From positions 162,505,102-162,569,101 of the forward strand of contig NC_091132.1 in NCBI RefSeq assembly GCF_040183065.1: 64,000 nt of DNA, read 5' to 3'. This DNA is from Periplaneta americana (lineage: Eukaryota > Arthropoda > Insecta > Blattodea > Blattidae). The number at the start of each line of letters is the position of its first letter. The stretch's first letter is position 1. Of this stretch, positions 50,233 to 60,665 are shown in pieces. A program made the translations under genes and the position numbers. The notes below the pieces were generated by a model. The model ran no database searches, was not told the DNA's origin, and saw only the letters and a list, made by a program, of their open reading frames with translations.

Positions 50233-50243
50233 ATATATATATG
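50144..50243. repeat. (AT)n microsatellite at the array boundary
   Basis: About 100 bp of AT dinucleotides, interrupted only by GTATGTATGT near 50221, placed between the last recognisable satellite unit and unique AT-rich sequence. Confidence 0.95.
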
Positions 50244-51060
50244 TTGCTGAAAACTCTAAAACTTACGTAAGGTAACAGTATTATTATTAAAAATTAAATA
50301 CTTTTATAATTATTAACAAGTAGTATGGTTTTTTTTTTAAATATATTTAATGGCAGTGTGATATAGATATTTATGTGTCTGATTCTCTAATTATCCTTGG
50401 TAGTAATTGAGTCATTCTTCCTATTTTAGCTGCATCTTTTCATTGTTACACAAATTAATCCAGCAGTATTTTTTACATCAGTAGTCTGGAGGAAGCGCAA
50501 AAATTACAGTTCCTAAGAAAAGACCAAAAGGTATTACTTACTGATAAAATAAGAGGCCTACAAGATTTTGTAGTCTCTTGATCACCTCAGCAAGATCTCT
50601 TAGAGGGAAAAAGTGATTCTGCCCTCCACATTTCAGGGTAGTTCACGAAACATGCAGCAACTATACAAAGATGCTAAGTCTTTTGTTTAAAGCATGGCAA
50701 ACCTTACATTTTCTTAACTTTCATCTACAATCCGCAATGACCTGAAATAGCTACTGCATTACTCCCACATGAAAAACTCGCTGATTGTCCTGACATTGTT
50801 ATTTGCGTTTTCGTATTGAAACTCAAGAACTGAAGGCAGATAGATTCAAGGAAAAGTATTTGAGGTGTATAGTTCCAAAACCCGAATTTGCTTTCTAAGT
50901 AGATTAGAGAAAAAGCCAAAAAACTATCTGTAGTATTTCCAGTGTTGAGATGTGCAGGAAAATTGTTATAATAGTCTTTAATAGTAAAGCTGAGGATAAA
51001 ATTACATGTTTGAACTAAAAGTATGTATGTTTGTAAGAGTTATTAGATTATTAAATTTGG
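50244..51060. other. AT-rich non-coding stretch, nothing recognised
   Basis: I find no credible gene, RNA or repeat. Minus-strand frame 50725-50919 (64 codons) has no recognisable motif and lies in an AT-rich region where such frames arise by chance. Confidence 0.6.
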
Positions 51061-51062
51061 AC

Positions 51063-51172
51063 ATGTCGTGTTTTGGAACTAACTATTGCATATGTCGGAT
51101 TTTGGAACTGACAATAAAATATATGTCGGATTTTGGAACTAACAATAAAATTTATGTCGGATTTTGGAAATT
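51063..51172 (+). repeat. Short tandem repeat of ATGTCGGATTTTGGAACT units
   Basis: Four direct copies of a unit of about 32 bp containing ATGTCG(G/T)(A/G)TTTTGGAA(C/A)T and an AATAAAAT spacer. Single diverged copies of the motif recur at about 52730, 52754 and 52788 and, past an inserted inverted-repeat element, at about 55607. Clusters of short direct repeats like this are typical of subterminal regions of some DNA transposons; I infer that here but cannot define the element ends. Confidence 0.7.
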
Positions 51173-51348
51173 ATAATAACATTATTTCCCATAAATAATC
51201 CACATTTTATACTAAAAAGTTGTTAATTTTATTGAATCCATGGAATATAATAAACAATTGTCATTTATTTATATATATCATCAGAATATTATATTTAACC
51301 TTCATTAAGTGTACATTTTAAATCCTGAAATTCTCTTCTCCCTGTGGT

Positions 51349-51942
51349 TCACAGATAGCCAATCTTCTTCATATTCATCCTCATTATAAATACGGTCTGT
51401 AATATTCTTGCAATATTCCAAAGTTTCCATGTCTCTCCAGTTATCTTAAAGATTTCTTTAAGTAATTTGTTAACAATACTTAGTTCTCCCTTATAGATTA
51501 TGCGTGTGTTTTTTTGCAAGTGAGATTTTTCCATCCAGAGTACGTTTTCCCCTTTTTCAAAATCCTTTGTATAAATTTACAATTCTTCTATAGTTTTGTT
51601 CACCCCTTATCGCAACTCCATTTTTTATTCGTTTATCTTGATTCTTTTACAGAATTTTAGTTTGAAATGTCAGCCATTTGTTGGCTTCAAAACAGTTTGT
51701 ATATTCGTTTTCCAGTTATAAACTGGACAGTCTATATTTAATTTGTTTATGGTGTCATTGTTGTCGAAGATATAGCAGTAATCTTCAGATTTCATAATGT
51801 TCATCTTCTTTGCCTCCTTCTCAATCCCATAAAAAAAATTCTGTCCGTTGGTATGGAGGAAATGGAGTGACTCATTGTACCTAATTGTTTGATGAAGTCT
51901 TTCATAGCATATCACTTTATTTCACATTTCTTGCTACATGTA
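51349..51942 (-). pseudogene. Decayed transposon-like open frames, family not recognised
   Basis: Two minus-strand segments (about 51915-51670, then 51534-51349) separated by stops and frameshifts look like remains of one protein: a segment with HQTIRYNESLHFLHTNGQNF and VYNWKTNIQTVLKPTNGWHF, then one with KGELSIVNKLLKEIFKITG. The first has a charged and aromatic composition unlike random AT-rich translation, and it lies between the ATGTCGGATTTTGGAACT clusters, so a transposon-encoded protein is likely. I do not recognise the family and give no function. Confidence 0.35.
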
Positions 51943-52728
51943 TCCTCTTCTTTTCTTTTTTTACTGCCGGAAGTCCAATTTTTAAATGCCACTTAAACAA
52001 GTCCCACCCAATTCTTTGACACTTGCAAGATTTTTAAGAAAGTTTGTCGGTAAACTGGTAGAACATGACCTGCTCCCATCCCCTGATGTCTCACTGTTCT
52101 GTTAACAAAATATATTTTAGGATAATCAGCTGTTGTGTATTCAGTATGAATTCATCTTGAATCAACTTATTGGGGACGCTGTAAAACACTTTGTAAAAGT
52201 GGTTGATATCACACTGAGTTAGGAAACTTCATTGGTTTATGGGTAAAGTTTTGAGTTCTGAGAGAGTAGCTACCAATAATCAATACAAAAAATTATCAAA
52301 TACAGACAAGCATCGCACAATCACTGTAAATACAAACATTACACTTAGCATAAAACTTAACTTCCTATCCCTTTTCTTTGTTTTGTCTAGTTCTTTGTAT
52401 CACCGACTCTCCTTCTTCCACGCCCAGGCTCTGAAGGCGAAATTTGTATGTGAGATTCTATGAAAATTTTGCTTCTATAAGAAGCTCACACAACACGTCA
52501 ACACGTTGTAAAAATCTGCACAGCTCTGAAGTACCAATATTCTTGTTTAGCTAAAGTTCCATTGTCGATTTTCCCAGTAAGTTCCGTGCACTGAAGAATT
52601 ATGATATTCTAGATATTCTAAAAGAAAACTCTAGTGGCATAAAGAAATCACACACTTTCTTTGTCTTGAGCAAAGATGTCGACTTCTGGAACGTTACTGC
52701 CTTCATAGTTCACACAATGGAAGTGTAA
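51943..52728. other. Non-coding stretch without recognised features
   Basis: AT-rich sequence with no convincing coding frame. The 74-codon plus-strand frame at 52239-52463 has no motif. It may be the interior of the same decayed element as the flanking ATGTCGG repeats. Confidence 0.5.
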
Positions 52729-53879
52729 ATGTCGGACTTTGGAATAAACTGCATATGTCGAGTTTTGGAACAATATCTTAACAAAATAAGTCGGGTTTTG
52801 AAAAAAAAACTCCATATCGTCGCTTAAGAACAAATACCGCGTAACTGACATTTTTGGTCAAAACTGTTTTTTGCACAGATGATGCCTCCACTGTCATCTG
52901 CATGCATTGACAAGCGCGGGAATTTGGTTGCATGAATGGCCTGCGTGCGAAGGAGGGGGGTGCAATACCGCGTATCTGAAGTTACGAGAAGTCTGTAGGA
53001 AATACCGCGTATCTGACAACAGATATTATGTCTACTCCCTGCGCGCCCTCAGTACGGAAACTGGTTCTCGTTACTGCCTTGTAAAATTGTATCAACAGTG
53101 TGTGATATTCTGAGAAGATTAAAGAAATGTTCAGTTTCAATTATTTAAAAGGTAAATATAATAGAATTATTTCACTAATGTCAATTGAATGTTAGTTGAG
53201 CTGAATTGCCGCAGAATCTTATTGCAAGTTCATTCACTGAAATATAGTACATTTAATATTTTATTATTATATAGGCCTATAGATACAATAAAAGAAATAG
53301 ACAATGAATCAGACAACAGTCAGTTTAGCGAGAACGAAATCCTATCTGTGCTATGTTCTTCATTCAAGACGGGAGAAACTTCTGTGAACATTAACGAAGG
53401 TGTGGCATAAGAAGTATCACAGTTATTAAACGTTTATTTTTCTTCAGTTACGGAATCAAAAGAGCAAAGTTAATTTAAGTCCTTAATATAAATAATCATG
53501 AATGGGCCGCTAAAATAATTTGCGCTACATTCAGTGGTGCTGAGCTTGGTTCCTTCCATTTCCTCCGGTAGAAGGAAGATCTAAATTGATCTACATTGAT
53601 GTTTTTTAATCCATTTATATCACATTTATAAACACTAGTAATCTCATCTTATTCGTAGGTGTACTGCCTGATAATTCAAATGCAAAAGAAAACCGTCCTG
53701 AAAATGGGCTGCTGCAGATCAGGGATTGTCCATCCAGTGTTATCGGTAAGGTTATGAACGTATTATGCAGTCTGGTATGATTTAAAGCAACACTATTAAA
53801 AAAAATAATACAGCTAGAAATAGTATAGGACAGAAACTGGAGATAATACCATGTCAATGAAGGATGTACACCAAATTTA

Positions 53880-54573
53880 AGATGCCTCTTCAGATGTAGA
53901 CGATCCCGAAGAATTTGTGAGTGCTACTTATTCTACATCTTTACATTCGTCAGGAAAAGGTAAAGAGAAGAATCTACAAGCGTTTCATGGAAATTTGACA
54001 GAAAAGAAAAAGAAGTTCAAAGCCACAAAAGGGTAAGTGGAAGAAAGTGAAAAATAGAAAACTTAGAATGGAAGAGGAAGCTTATCTTAGCTACAAGAGA
54101 TCTAAAGATGGCAAAGTGACACATGATACGGAAAGAGATGCAAGGAATTTGGGGCCAGAGTGTAGTTATAAAATGTGCCAAAATTCGAAAGTAAGGGGCT
54201 GTAGTTTAATTTCTAATAAGAGAAGACACATCTTTCAGGCATTATGGAAAACTATGACTTGGGAACAGAGGACCGTTTACGTATCAAATCTTGTGGATTT
54301 CACTCCTACAAAAATATCTGGCAGTACAAATTCTGAATCGAGAAGAAAGAGAACATTTGTCTACAACCTAAAAGTTGATGAGAAAAAAATTCAGGTTTGC
54401 AAAAAGATGTTTCTGTGTACATTGGGAATTAAAGAATGACTGTGCGATATTGGTTAGCTAATAGTACTGATGGCGTCCCTTCAGTAACAAAAAAGTCATC
54501 TTCTCGTGCAAAAGCACAGGAAAAAAAGAACATTACTAGCCTGCCTAAATTACCGTCACATTATTGTATATAG
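53880..54573 (+). pseudogene. N-terminal Cys-rich region of a DNA-transposon protein, frameshifted
   Basis: Three frames read in succession give one protein. An acidic start (ASSDVDDPEEF) leads to KKKKFKATKG. After a shift near 54032 comes KWKKVKNRKLRMEEE and on through GPECSYKMCQNSK, RRHIFQALWKTMTWEQRTVY and QVCKKMFLCTLGIKE (54439). After a second shift come TVRYWLANSTDG and LPKLPSHYC, stopping at 54571-54573. The order K.LRN..E.Y / C..KC / R..IF...W / VCK..FL.TLGI / LPKLPSHYC matches, from memory, a conserved N-terminal module of many uncharacterised arthropod transposon proteins. At least two frameshifts make it non-functional. The DDE core is not visible and was probably deleted. Confidence 0.6.
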
Positions 54574-54757
54574 AACCGATTGTGCCATAGTTTTTATGAT
54601 AGTATTCCACACTAGGGTTACTCAAGGATTACTTTTTGTGATTTCAGCATAGGCCTATAATTATTTCAACGAATACTGTGCCTGAAAAACTATCATCATT
54701 ATTATATTTTTATATGATTTTATTTTCATTATTCTCAAGTCAGTAAAGTCCATTGTC

Positions 54758-54815
<58 letters not shown>
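54758..54815. repeat. (AAT)n microsatellite
   Basis: About 19 uninterrupted AAT triplets followed by a short ATT run. Confidence 0.95.
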
Positions 54816-54823
<8 letters not shown>

Positions 54824-54923
54824 CATTATTTTATTATAAAATTATATTTGTCAGCAACGTCTTAGTAACAATTCTACTTATCTATTCAAATACGTAGTGT
54901 GAAAATAAAGTACCTGGTATCAG

Positions 54924-54985
<62 letters not shown>
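54924..54985. repeat. (ATT)n microsatellite
   Basis: About 20 ATT triplets on +, roughly 110 bp from an (AAT)n tract of similar length. The two are complementary and could pair as a hairpin. Confidence 0.95.
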
Positions 54986-55831
54986 AATAAACATTGAACT
55001 GTGTCTTCTTTTTCCTTTCCCATAGTTTCAGCATTTGATTGACTAAGAATGCAGCAATCATTGTCTGGAACGTAATCTAGTGCTGATTCAAGCTACAGCC
55101 TCCGACCTTGACCTCAAGTCAGACGGTAGGACAACAATTCAGATAACACATTGACATATACAAGAGCACGAATAATATTTCCAGAAGGAAATTTTAAAAC
55201 ACTTGTCAACATGTGTCCTGAAGCTGCTAAAGTTGCCTCACAATACCGCGTAACTAACAAAATGTAGTCAACGGCAGAGTTCCAATACCGCGTAAGTGAC
55301 ATGGCCAAATATCTACGGCCATGATCATCCATTTTCACTTAGTTACAAATTAGTTATGATATTTCATAGCCATAAACCACTTTTCAAGACTATTGCGTTA
55401 TTTTTATGGTTTTTATTCCGTTTTTTCCTTCTCCTGTAAAATTTACATTTTGTCAGTTACGCGGTATTGGTTCTTAAGCGACGATATTTTAAAGCTTGAT
55501 TTATGTTAGACATAACGAGTTTTGGAGGATGAAATAGTGTTTTTCCAATGTATTTCAACCCAAAGATAGAAGAAATGATCGTAACTCATTTTTCATAAAA
55601 ATGGCAGATGTCGACTTTTGGAACTATACACTTCATTTGGCATAACAAAAAAAAAAAAAAAAAAAAAACATTCAGAGGGAGTACGTTTCACTATTACGGA
55701 AGCAAATAACTTTCAAAATGTCTGGTATTCTTCATTGAAAATAAACCTGAACAATTTTTATTTGAACTTCTTATGGACTTGGTTTGCAGTATTTGCTGCA
55801 CAAACCACTAGTATTGTATATTTCTGTTGAG

Positions 55832-55988
55832 CTACCAGTGTAACACAGTCAGCAGCTCGCTTGCCTGCAGGTCTGCAGCTTCTCTTGGGCTTGAGTTACA
55901 TTCCCAGCTTAGACTGATTACCTGTTGGGTTTTTCCCAACTATAAGGCAAATGTGGTGAATCCTCGGCCTTACCTCATCTCGCCAAGA
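55832..55988 (+). mobile_element. Degenerate tRNA-derived SINE
   Basis: Begins near AGCTACCAGTGTAACACAGTCAGC and holds an A-box-like region, a B-box-like region GGGCTTGAGTTACATTCCC, then a body with GATTACCTGTTGGGTTTTTC, CCAACTATAAGGCAAATG and GAATCCTCGGCC, ending near ACCTCATCTCGCC. The arrangement of tRNA-like head plus unrelated body is that of a SINE. The body differs from the SINE at 61135, so this is a second family. The B box is mutated, so it is probably inactive. Confidence 0.65.
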
Positions 55989-56135
55989 AATTGTGTAACT
56001 CTTGACTTGTTCCACCTCTTAGGCCCGTAACACACTTGAAGAGTTTTCGCTAGCGAGAAATGCGTTGCGAGAAAGATGCGAAGAGCCTTCCTCCACACAC
56101 TTGGCGAGTTCTCGCTATCACAGATCACACCTCGC

Positions 56136-57276
56136 CAGTGGCGGCTCGTGGATATTGAATTAAGGGGGGCTACATACAAAAATAAACCAAGCAACTTACT
56201 TTATTTAAAGATTAGTTCAATGCGCCTTATCATGCAAGTTGTGTTTAAATGAGACAGGCTCATTCTAGTAGATTTACTGGCATTTAAAAGAATCCTGCGG
56301 ACAAAATTCCGGCACACTGGAGATGCTGATATAACCCCTGCAGTTGCGAGTGAATTTAATTTTTTATATACAGATTTGAACTTCAGAAATATTTAACTGG
56401 CGATGTTGTAGTTGGTTGTATAATATATCTACATAATACATCAATAAATTAAAAAAATAACTGAGCCAGAAATTGAATTCAGGATATTCAAGAGTACGCA
56501 CCAGGGCGCTTGCCTCATTTATTGTGAAGTTAGATGTTTCAGATTCCATTATGGTTTGAAAACATTCTAGCAATGGCTCCTTCTCATGAACAACATTTAC
56601 TGTTCTTATTTTAAATCCATCTTGTTGCCCCAGCTGATGGAATTGTCTTTGAAACACATTAATCTAATACAGACTGTATGGAGATCGAGAGACGAAAGCA
56701 GGGACACTGGATACATTATCAAAAAATATGCGAGCTTTGTATTTTGTTTAGCGGCTCTTTCCATTATGAGATTCAACTGATGGGCACTTAATTTCACATT
56801 TCTCGTGAATTGTTAAGGTACTGAACTGAATAGACTGTAAATATTGTACAGAATTAAACATTGTCGTACTTCTTATACTCACAACGTTAAAGAAAATGTA
56901 TTTAAAACTGCGCACTACTGACAAACTGCTGCAAATTTTGCAGCGCCTGGAAACTCTGGATTCACGGCAAGGGGCAGCAGGGAGGAGGGGTAAAACTAAC
57001 GCACAAAGCATGCGAGATGAAACTGGCAGGTGAGGAAGTGGCTTCACTCATAGTCCTTGTCTCTGGTTTCGCTCTGGCTGCACCAGGGGAGGAAAGTGAC
57101 TTCAATAACGATTGCGTGCATGTCATTGAGAGCGAAATTAAAAAAAAAAAAAAAAAAATTCGAGCTGCTAAATAGAGACTGTTTAATAAATGCATTTCAC
57201 AACATAAAACGAGACAAGAGCCACAAATGTCTGGGGTTGCTGCAGCTCCGCAGCCCCTCTTCGAAAGCCGCCCCTG
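56136..57276 (-). mobile_element. Non-autonomous hAT element with exact 8-bp target duplication
   Basis: Starts CAGTGGCGGCTCG at 56136; the right end at 57276, reverse-complemented, reads CAGGGGCGGCTTTCG. CACCTCGC stands directly before it (56128-56135) and directly after it (57277-57284). An 8-bp duplication and CAG..GG termini are diagnostic of hAT. It keeps only part of a transposase (56360-56797, minus strand), so it cannot move by itself. The host sequence is the left subterminal region of the Harbinger element, giving the order of events. Confidence 0.87.
56360..56797 (-). pseudogene. hAT transposase fragment (ZMYM1/DUF4371-like), frameshifted
   Basis: Read on the minus strand, one frame (56797-56606) gives NLIMERAAKQNTKLAYFL and ends in CFKDNSISWGN. 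The overlapping frame (56657-56364) continues with QLGQQDGFKIRTVNVVHEKE, PLLECFQTIME, TINEASALVRTLEYPEFNFW and VDILYNQLQHRQL. The second part resembles the region before the catalytic glutamate in hAT transposases of the ZMYM1-like/DUF4371 group (QQDGFKIRTVNV, EPLLECF, EASALVRMLED, FNQLQ), from memory. The frame change near 56610-56650 and the lack of a start, BED zinc finger and dimerisation domain mark it as a pseudogene fragment. Confidence 0.7.
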
Positions 57277-57429
57277 CACCTCGCTATGATCATCTATGCA
57301 CTGCCTTCATGCAGAAAGCATTTATCTGATTATAGTAATGACTCGTTGGGGGAAATATTATAGGTTATGTATTTACTTATATTGTCGTACTTAAATATAT
57401 AACCTGTACGTATATTGTCGTATACTTTA

Positions 57430-57690
57430 CAAATTACGTACGAACGCTATGTTGAATCTGAGTATTCAGATGATGAGGAAATGGAGTTACATGAACATAT
57501 TTTGTTCATGAAAAGAAGAAGTAGGCCTAAAATTAAAGGCAGAAATACCTGAAAATCACATTGTATCTTACGAAAATAAGGGCGAGTTTTGGACACTGGT
57601 TTCGATTTGAATGATGACATGTTTAGGCGTTATTTCAGGTTCAATGGACCACAATTTTTTTTGCCATTCATGATATGATAGAGAATTCTT
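57430..57690 (+). pseudogene. HARBI1-like transposase N-terminal remnant
   Basis: Translation shows EYSDDEEMELHEHILFMKRR, then, past stop codons and a shift, GEFWTL / SDLNDDMFRRYFRFNGPQFF. The pattern of an acidic stretch followed by a FxRYFRM-like motif is the N-terminus of PIF/Harbinger transposases. The DDE core is absent. Position inside elements with a TTA duplication supports the call. Confidence 0.6.
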
Positions 57691-57765
57691 TGCTATATTC
57701 TGATTAAAATTATGTAAACTGTTAAGACAAATAGATACATTATTTCAAATGTTTAATCAATATTA

Positions 57766-57942
57766 TTAAATCTCATCAAAATAAAATATAGCCCTATTTA
57801 TTTTCAGATAATCTGATATTTGTCTCCAGATTTCTTCTTTCAGTTTCGTGTTTTTATAGTTTTCATCCCATGTATCATATAAATAGGCCTATGGGTGACA
57901 TCGTACAAGTTCTATAAGTTTCTGACTCCAGTTATCAGCCAT
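57766..57942 (-). pseudogene. MADF (Myb/SANT-like) domain remnant of the Harbinger element
   Basis: A minus-strand ATG at 57942 opens a 58-residue frame: MADNWSQKLIELVRCHP, an in-frame TAG, AYLYDTWDENYKNTKLKEEI, then WRQISDYL. The LIxLVxxHPxLYD...YKN...W..I signature is that of MADF DNA-binding domains, found in the accessory protein of many Harbinger elements. The internal stop and loss of everything downstream make it a pseudogene. Confidence 0.65.
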
Positions 57943-58224
57943 CTCTCCTCATTTTAAAATAAAAAATACAATTCATCGCCACCTGTGATATCTTTTTCCA
58001 CATTCAATCGTCATAGAGTATAAATGTCAAACATCTTTGATAAATGTGTCAAGAAAATTCGCTGAGCTACCAATTCCAGCGAGAAACTCGCGCGAAGTTT
58101 TTGCCTCGAACGAGAATCTCTTCCAGTGTGTGGACGTCCATTTGAATCCATGTTACCAATTTTTTAATTTTCTCGCAACACATTTCTCGCTGGCGAAAAC
58201 TCTGCAAGTGTGTTATGGGCCTTA

Positions 58225-58814
58225 AAGGGAGAAGTGTCTATAGGTGAGAACAGCAGAGGAAGCGGGAAAAGGGTGAAGAAGAAAACAGCATGACAGCAAC
58301 AAAGTGAACTTCGGTATAATATTTTTACTATATATTTTTTTAATAATTACGAATAGGTCTTTAGGAGACTAATTTTCATTAAAAAAAGTTTTTTCTACAA
58401 TAATCATGTAATGTACAATAGAGTATTCTTGTTTCAATCTGCAGAAACGTTCATAAAGATCCTCATTTAACACTATTCGAACCACAATGTCAGCATAGGG
58501 AACGTCGGTTCCACTGTTGTGCAATTCCTGAACACGATATACACAGGGTCAAGGAATGCATTTTCTCAACAAAAAAGAAAGCTGATCAAGATCGTTATCA
58601 TTAAAGGAACATTATACCTTTGTCATTCAATATTATAAGGAGTGTTACTATTACTTACACAATTACTTTGGTTGAATTTTACAAATAATGAAGAACATTC
58701 TTTTCTTTTTTATGTTCACGTCAAACCGTATTAAGTCCATGATATTTTTTGAATTTCAGGACAGTCTGATGTAAAAGTGATTTAAAATATTATTGATTCT
58801 GAAAAAAAAATTAA
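58225..58814. other. Stretch without confident features
   Basis: No recognised gene. On the minus strand about 58530-58370 is open and reads VQELHNSGTDVPYADIVVRI then VLNEDLYERFCRLKQEYSIV, preceded by TATCGTGTTCAG, which could be a splice acceptor. It is a weak candidate exon or an unrecognised transposon fragment. Confidence 0.35.
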
Positions 58815-59309
58815 GTTCTTCCAATAATTAGGCGCAAAATTCATCATTCAGATTGTTCTTCTCAAAATTCTGAATGTCCCATATTAACCGAATCCTCAGA
58901 AGTTAAGTATTTAGGCATTACAATCGACCAACACTTACGATGGAACAAAGATATTACATATTTATGCAACAGATTACGTAAAACAATTCATATCTTTGTT
59001 ATACTTCGGTCATATTTACCAATTAATATTTTGCGTCTCATTTATTTAGCTTTATTTCAATCCATTCTCCAGTATGGAATTTTAGGGTGGGGACATGCAT
59101 GTATTTCTAATCTCACTCCACTAATACTTATTCAGAAAAGAATAATTAAAATATGCCTTAATAAACCAATTGCTTACTCATCCGAGCTTTTGTTTACTGA
59201 TTTTAATGTTTTGAAAATTAAACAGATTTATTATATTGCCTTATTAATCTTCATACATAAAAATCGTAATAAATTCAAATTGTATCATCATAAATATGAA
59301 ACTAAATGA
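58815..59309 (+). pseudogene. C-terminal end of a non-LTR retrotransposon reverse transcriptase
   Basis: The frame is open from 58815 to a TGA at 59307-59309 (164 codons). It has VKYLGITIDQHLRWNKDI, LRKTIHIF, LRLIYLALFQSILQYGILGW and LIQKRIIKICLNKP. The KYLGxxxDxxLxW block, the SILxYGxxxWG block and the LQKRxIRxI block are the conserved thumb region following the catalytic domain in Jockey/CR1-like LINEs. The catalytic palm and the endonuclease are absent because the element is 5'-truncated, as is usual for LINE insertions. The region up to about 59712 is its 3' tail. Confidence 0.8.
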
Positions 59310-59712
59310 TCCGATTTTATACGACTAGAGGAACCAAAGTGTTTCACAAGCACAGCTCTGAGCCATGGTACCTACTTTGGTCCAAGGTTATACAATAAAA
59401 TAATTGATAAATACCCAAAATTGGAACATTTTAGTATCAGAAATTTAAAAAATAGCGTTACGAATTTAATTTTTAAAGAATATATATTGATTTAATATGT
59501 ATATGTATTTGTATGACTTAAATTGTTAAAATTGAAATTGTATTTTTAAATTTAATTTATTCCTGTAATTTTTTTTCCTTGACCCAGTTTGTGTCAAATA
59601 ATTATCTTTGTGTTTAGATAACTCCCTGAGCACGAGTTTTTTTACTCCTTCAGGGAAGAACTAAGATTGTATTTTTGTCCATGTTATTTTATTAACAATA
59701 AACAATAAATTT
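58815..59712 (+). mobile_element. 5'-truncated LINE (Jockey/CR1-like), with 3' UTR
   Basis: Coding end at 59309 followed by about 400 bp of AT-rich 3' UTR, finishing in AACAATAAACAATAAAT, a short tandem-repeat tail typical of several insect non-LTR elements. The 5' break point is placed at the last in-frame stop upstream of the recognisable thumb region and could be slightly further left. No clear target duplication was found. Confidence 0.65.
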
Positions 59713-59849
59713 ATCAAATTAATAATTTTAGTATTTTAATTTACGTCCCTAAATTGGCACATAAACAGTTTTTCTTCTCTCTTGAAAAAATTACATCAGT
59801 GGACTTAATCTGGTTTGGAATGGACCTTCTCAAATATAAATCCAATCTC

Positions 59850-60062
59850 TTTTCAATTTCATTTATTTTACTAGGCTTAATCAAATGCTATGGTTATCTA
59901 GCATCTGAGTGACATGAAGGCGATAATTCCAACAAAATGAGTCCAGGGTCCAATGCCGCATTTGCTCATAATGGGTTGAAGGGAAAACCCCGGAAAAACC
60001 TCAACCAGATAACTTGTTGTAACCAGAATTTGAACCCAGACCCGCTTGTTTCACAGTCAGAA
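59850..60062 (-). mobile_element. SINE copy, reverse orientation
   Basis: Reverse-complemented, the stretch shows a tRNA-like head with GGGTCTGGGTTCAAATTCTG (B-box region) and then the body AGATAACTTGTTGTAACC / CTGGTTGAGGTTTTTCCGGG / GTTTTCCCTTCAACCC / GAGCAAATGC / TGGACTCATTT, matching the SINE at 61135-61393 in order with substitutions. The head-proximal part is rearranged. It ends near TTATTTTACTAGGC on +. Confidence 0.7.
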
Positions 60063-60665
60063 TGTCAATTATTTACATGAGAACTTCATAATTACAGACA
60101 TCAACTTAAATACCGAACTTAATTACTTACACACGAACTTAACACTATTTACACATCAACTTAATCATGTATTATCTCAATTAATATCAGATAAATTACA
60201 TTCAAACTTAATTTGTTACATTTCAACTTACTAAATACAACATACAAATCTTACATCAAACAAGTTTCACATTTATAGCTCTGAAATGTCAGTTGCACCA
60301 TCACCAAGGCCCGGTTTCTTCAACCTTTGTTAAAATGCAACTAACATAGTGTTAATTAACTGTGAGTTAAAAGTATGAATTGCTGTTAAAAATATTGCGT
60401 TTTCTTCAACTTGACATTTCACATTTTAACATTCTGTTTGTTAACTCTCTGTTAGGACCAGAGTTTCTAGAGTTTAATCATAACCTATAACCAAGTATAG
60501 GCTCACTTCTGTTTTTTGAACTCTGAAAATTGAGATTCTCGCTTGTTTCCGTTGTTTGATTCAGAGAGGATAGAAGTCTTTCTATTCCCTCAGATTTGAT
60601 TTCTCCTTCTTTCCTCGTCTGTATCACAATAACGTGGAGTGGTGTATTGGTATTGCTGTTATGAA

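Larger units (their letters stand above)
52818..55483 (+). mobile_element. 2.67-kb inverted-repeat DNA element with repeated AATACCGCGTAACTGACA motifs
   Basis: The ends form an inverted repeat: 52814-52850 against 55451-55487, with outer part ATATCGTCGCTTAAGAAC and inner part AATACCGCGTAACTGACA and one clear mismatch. ATAT abuts both ends and could be a 4-bp target duplication, or, being self-complementary, part of the inverted repeat. Direct-orientation copies of AATACCGCGTA(A/T)(C/G)T(G/A)A also occur at about 52963, 53000, 55242 and 55283, so the element has subterminal repeats. It holds a broken protein gene at 53880-54573 and two ATT microsatellites. It is inserted in sequence carrying ATGTCGG-type repeats on both sides. 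The superfamily is uncertain; Sola is one candidate because of a 4-bp duplication. Confidence 0.7.
56022..58221. mobile_element. PIF/Harbinger-type DNA transposon, decayed, with a hAT inside
   Basis: Terminal inverted repeats start GGCCCGTAACACACTTG on the left (56022) and GGCCCATAACACACTTG on the right (reverse complement, ending 58221), and continue through AGAGTTTTCGC, AGCGAGAAATG and GTTGCGAGAAA for about 55 bp. TTA flanks both ends (56019-56021, 58222-58224), the 3-bp target preferred by PIF/Harbinger elements. Interior remnants agree: a HARBI1-like N-terminus on + (57430-57690) and a MADF-type domain on - (57766-57942), the two-gene arrangement known for this superfamily. A 1141-bp hAT occupies 56136-57276. 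Without it the element is about 1.06 kb, a deletion derivative. Confidence 0.82.

Noticed and set aside
56748..57329. Open frames 56748-57047, 56962-57279 and 57057-57329 as genes
   Set aside because: They lie in the non-coding part of the hAT element, cross a poly-A run and its right terminus, and show no motif.
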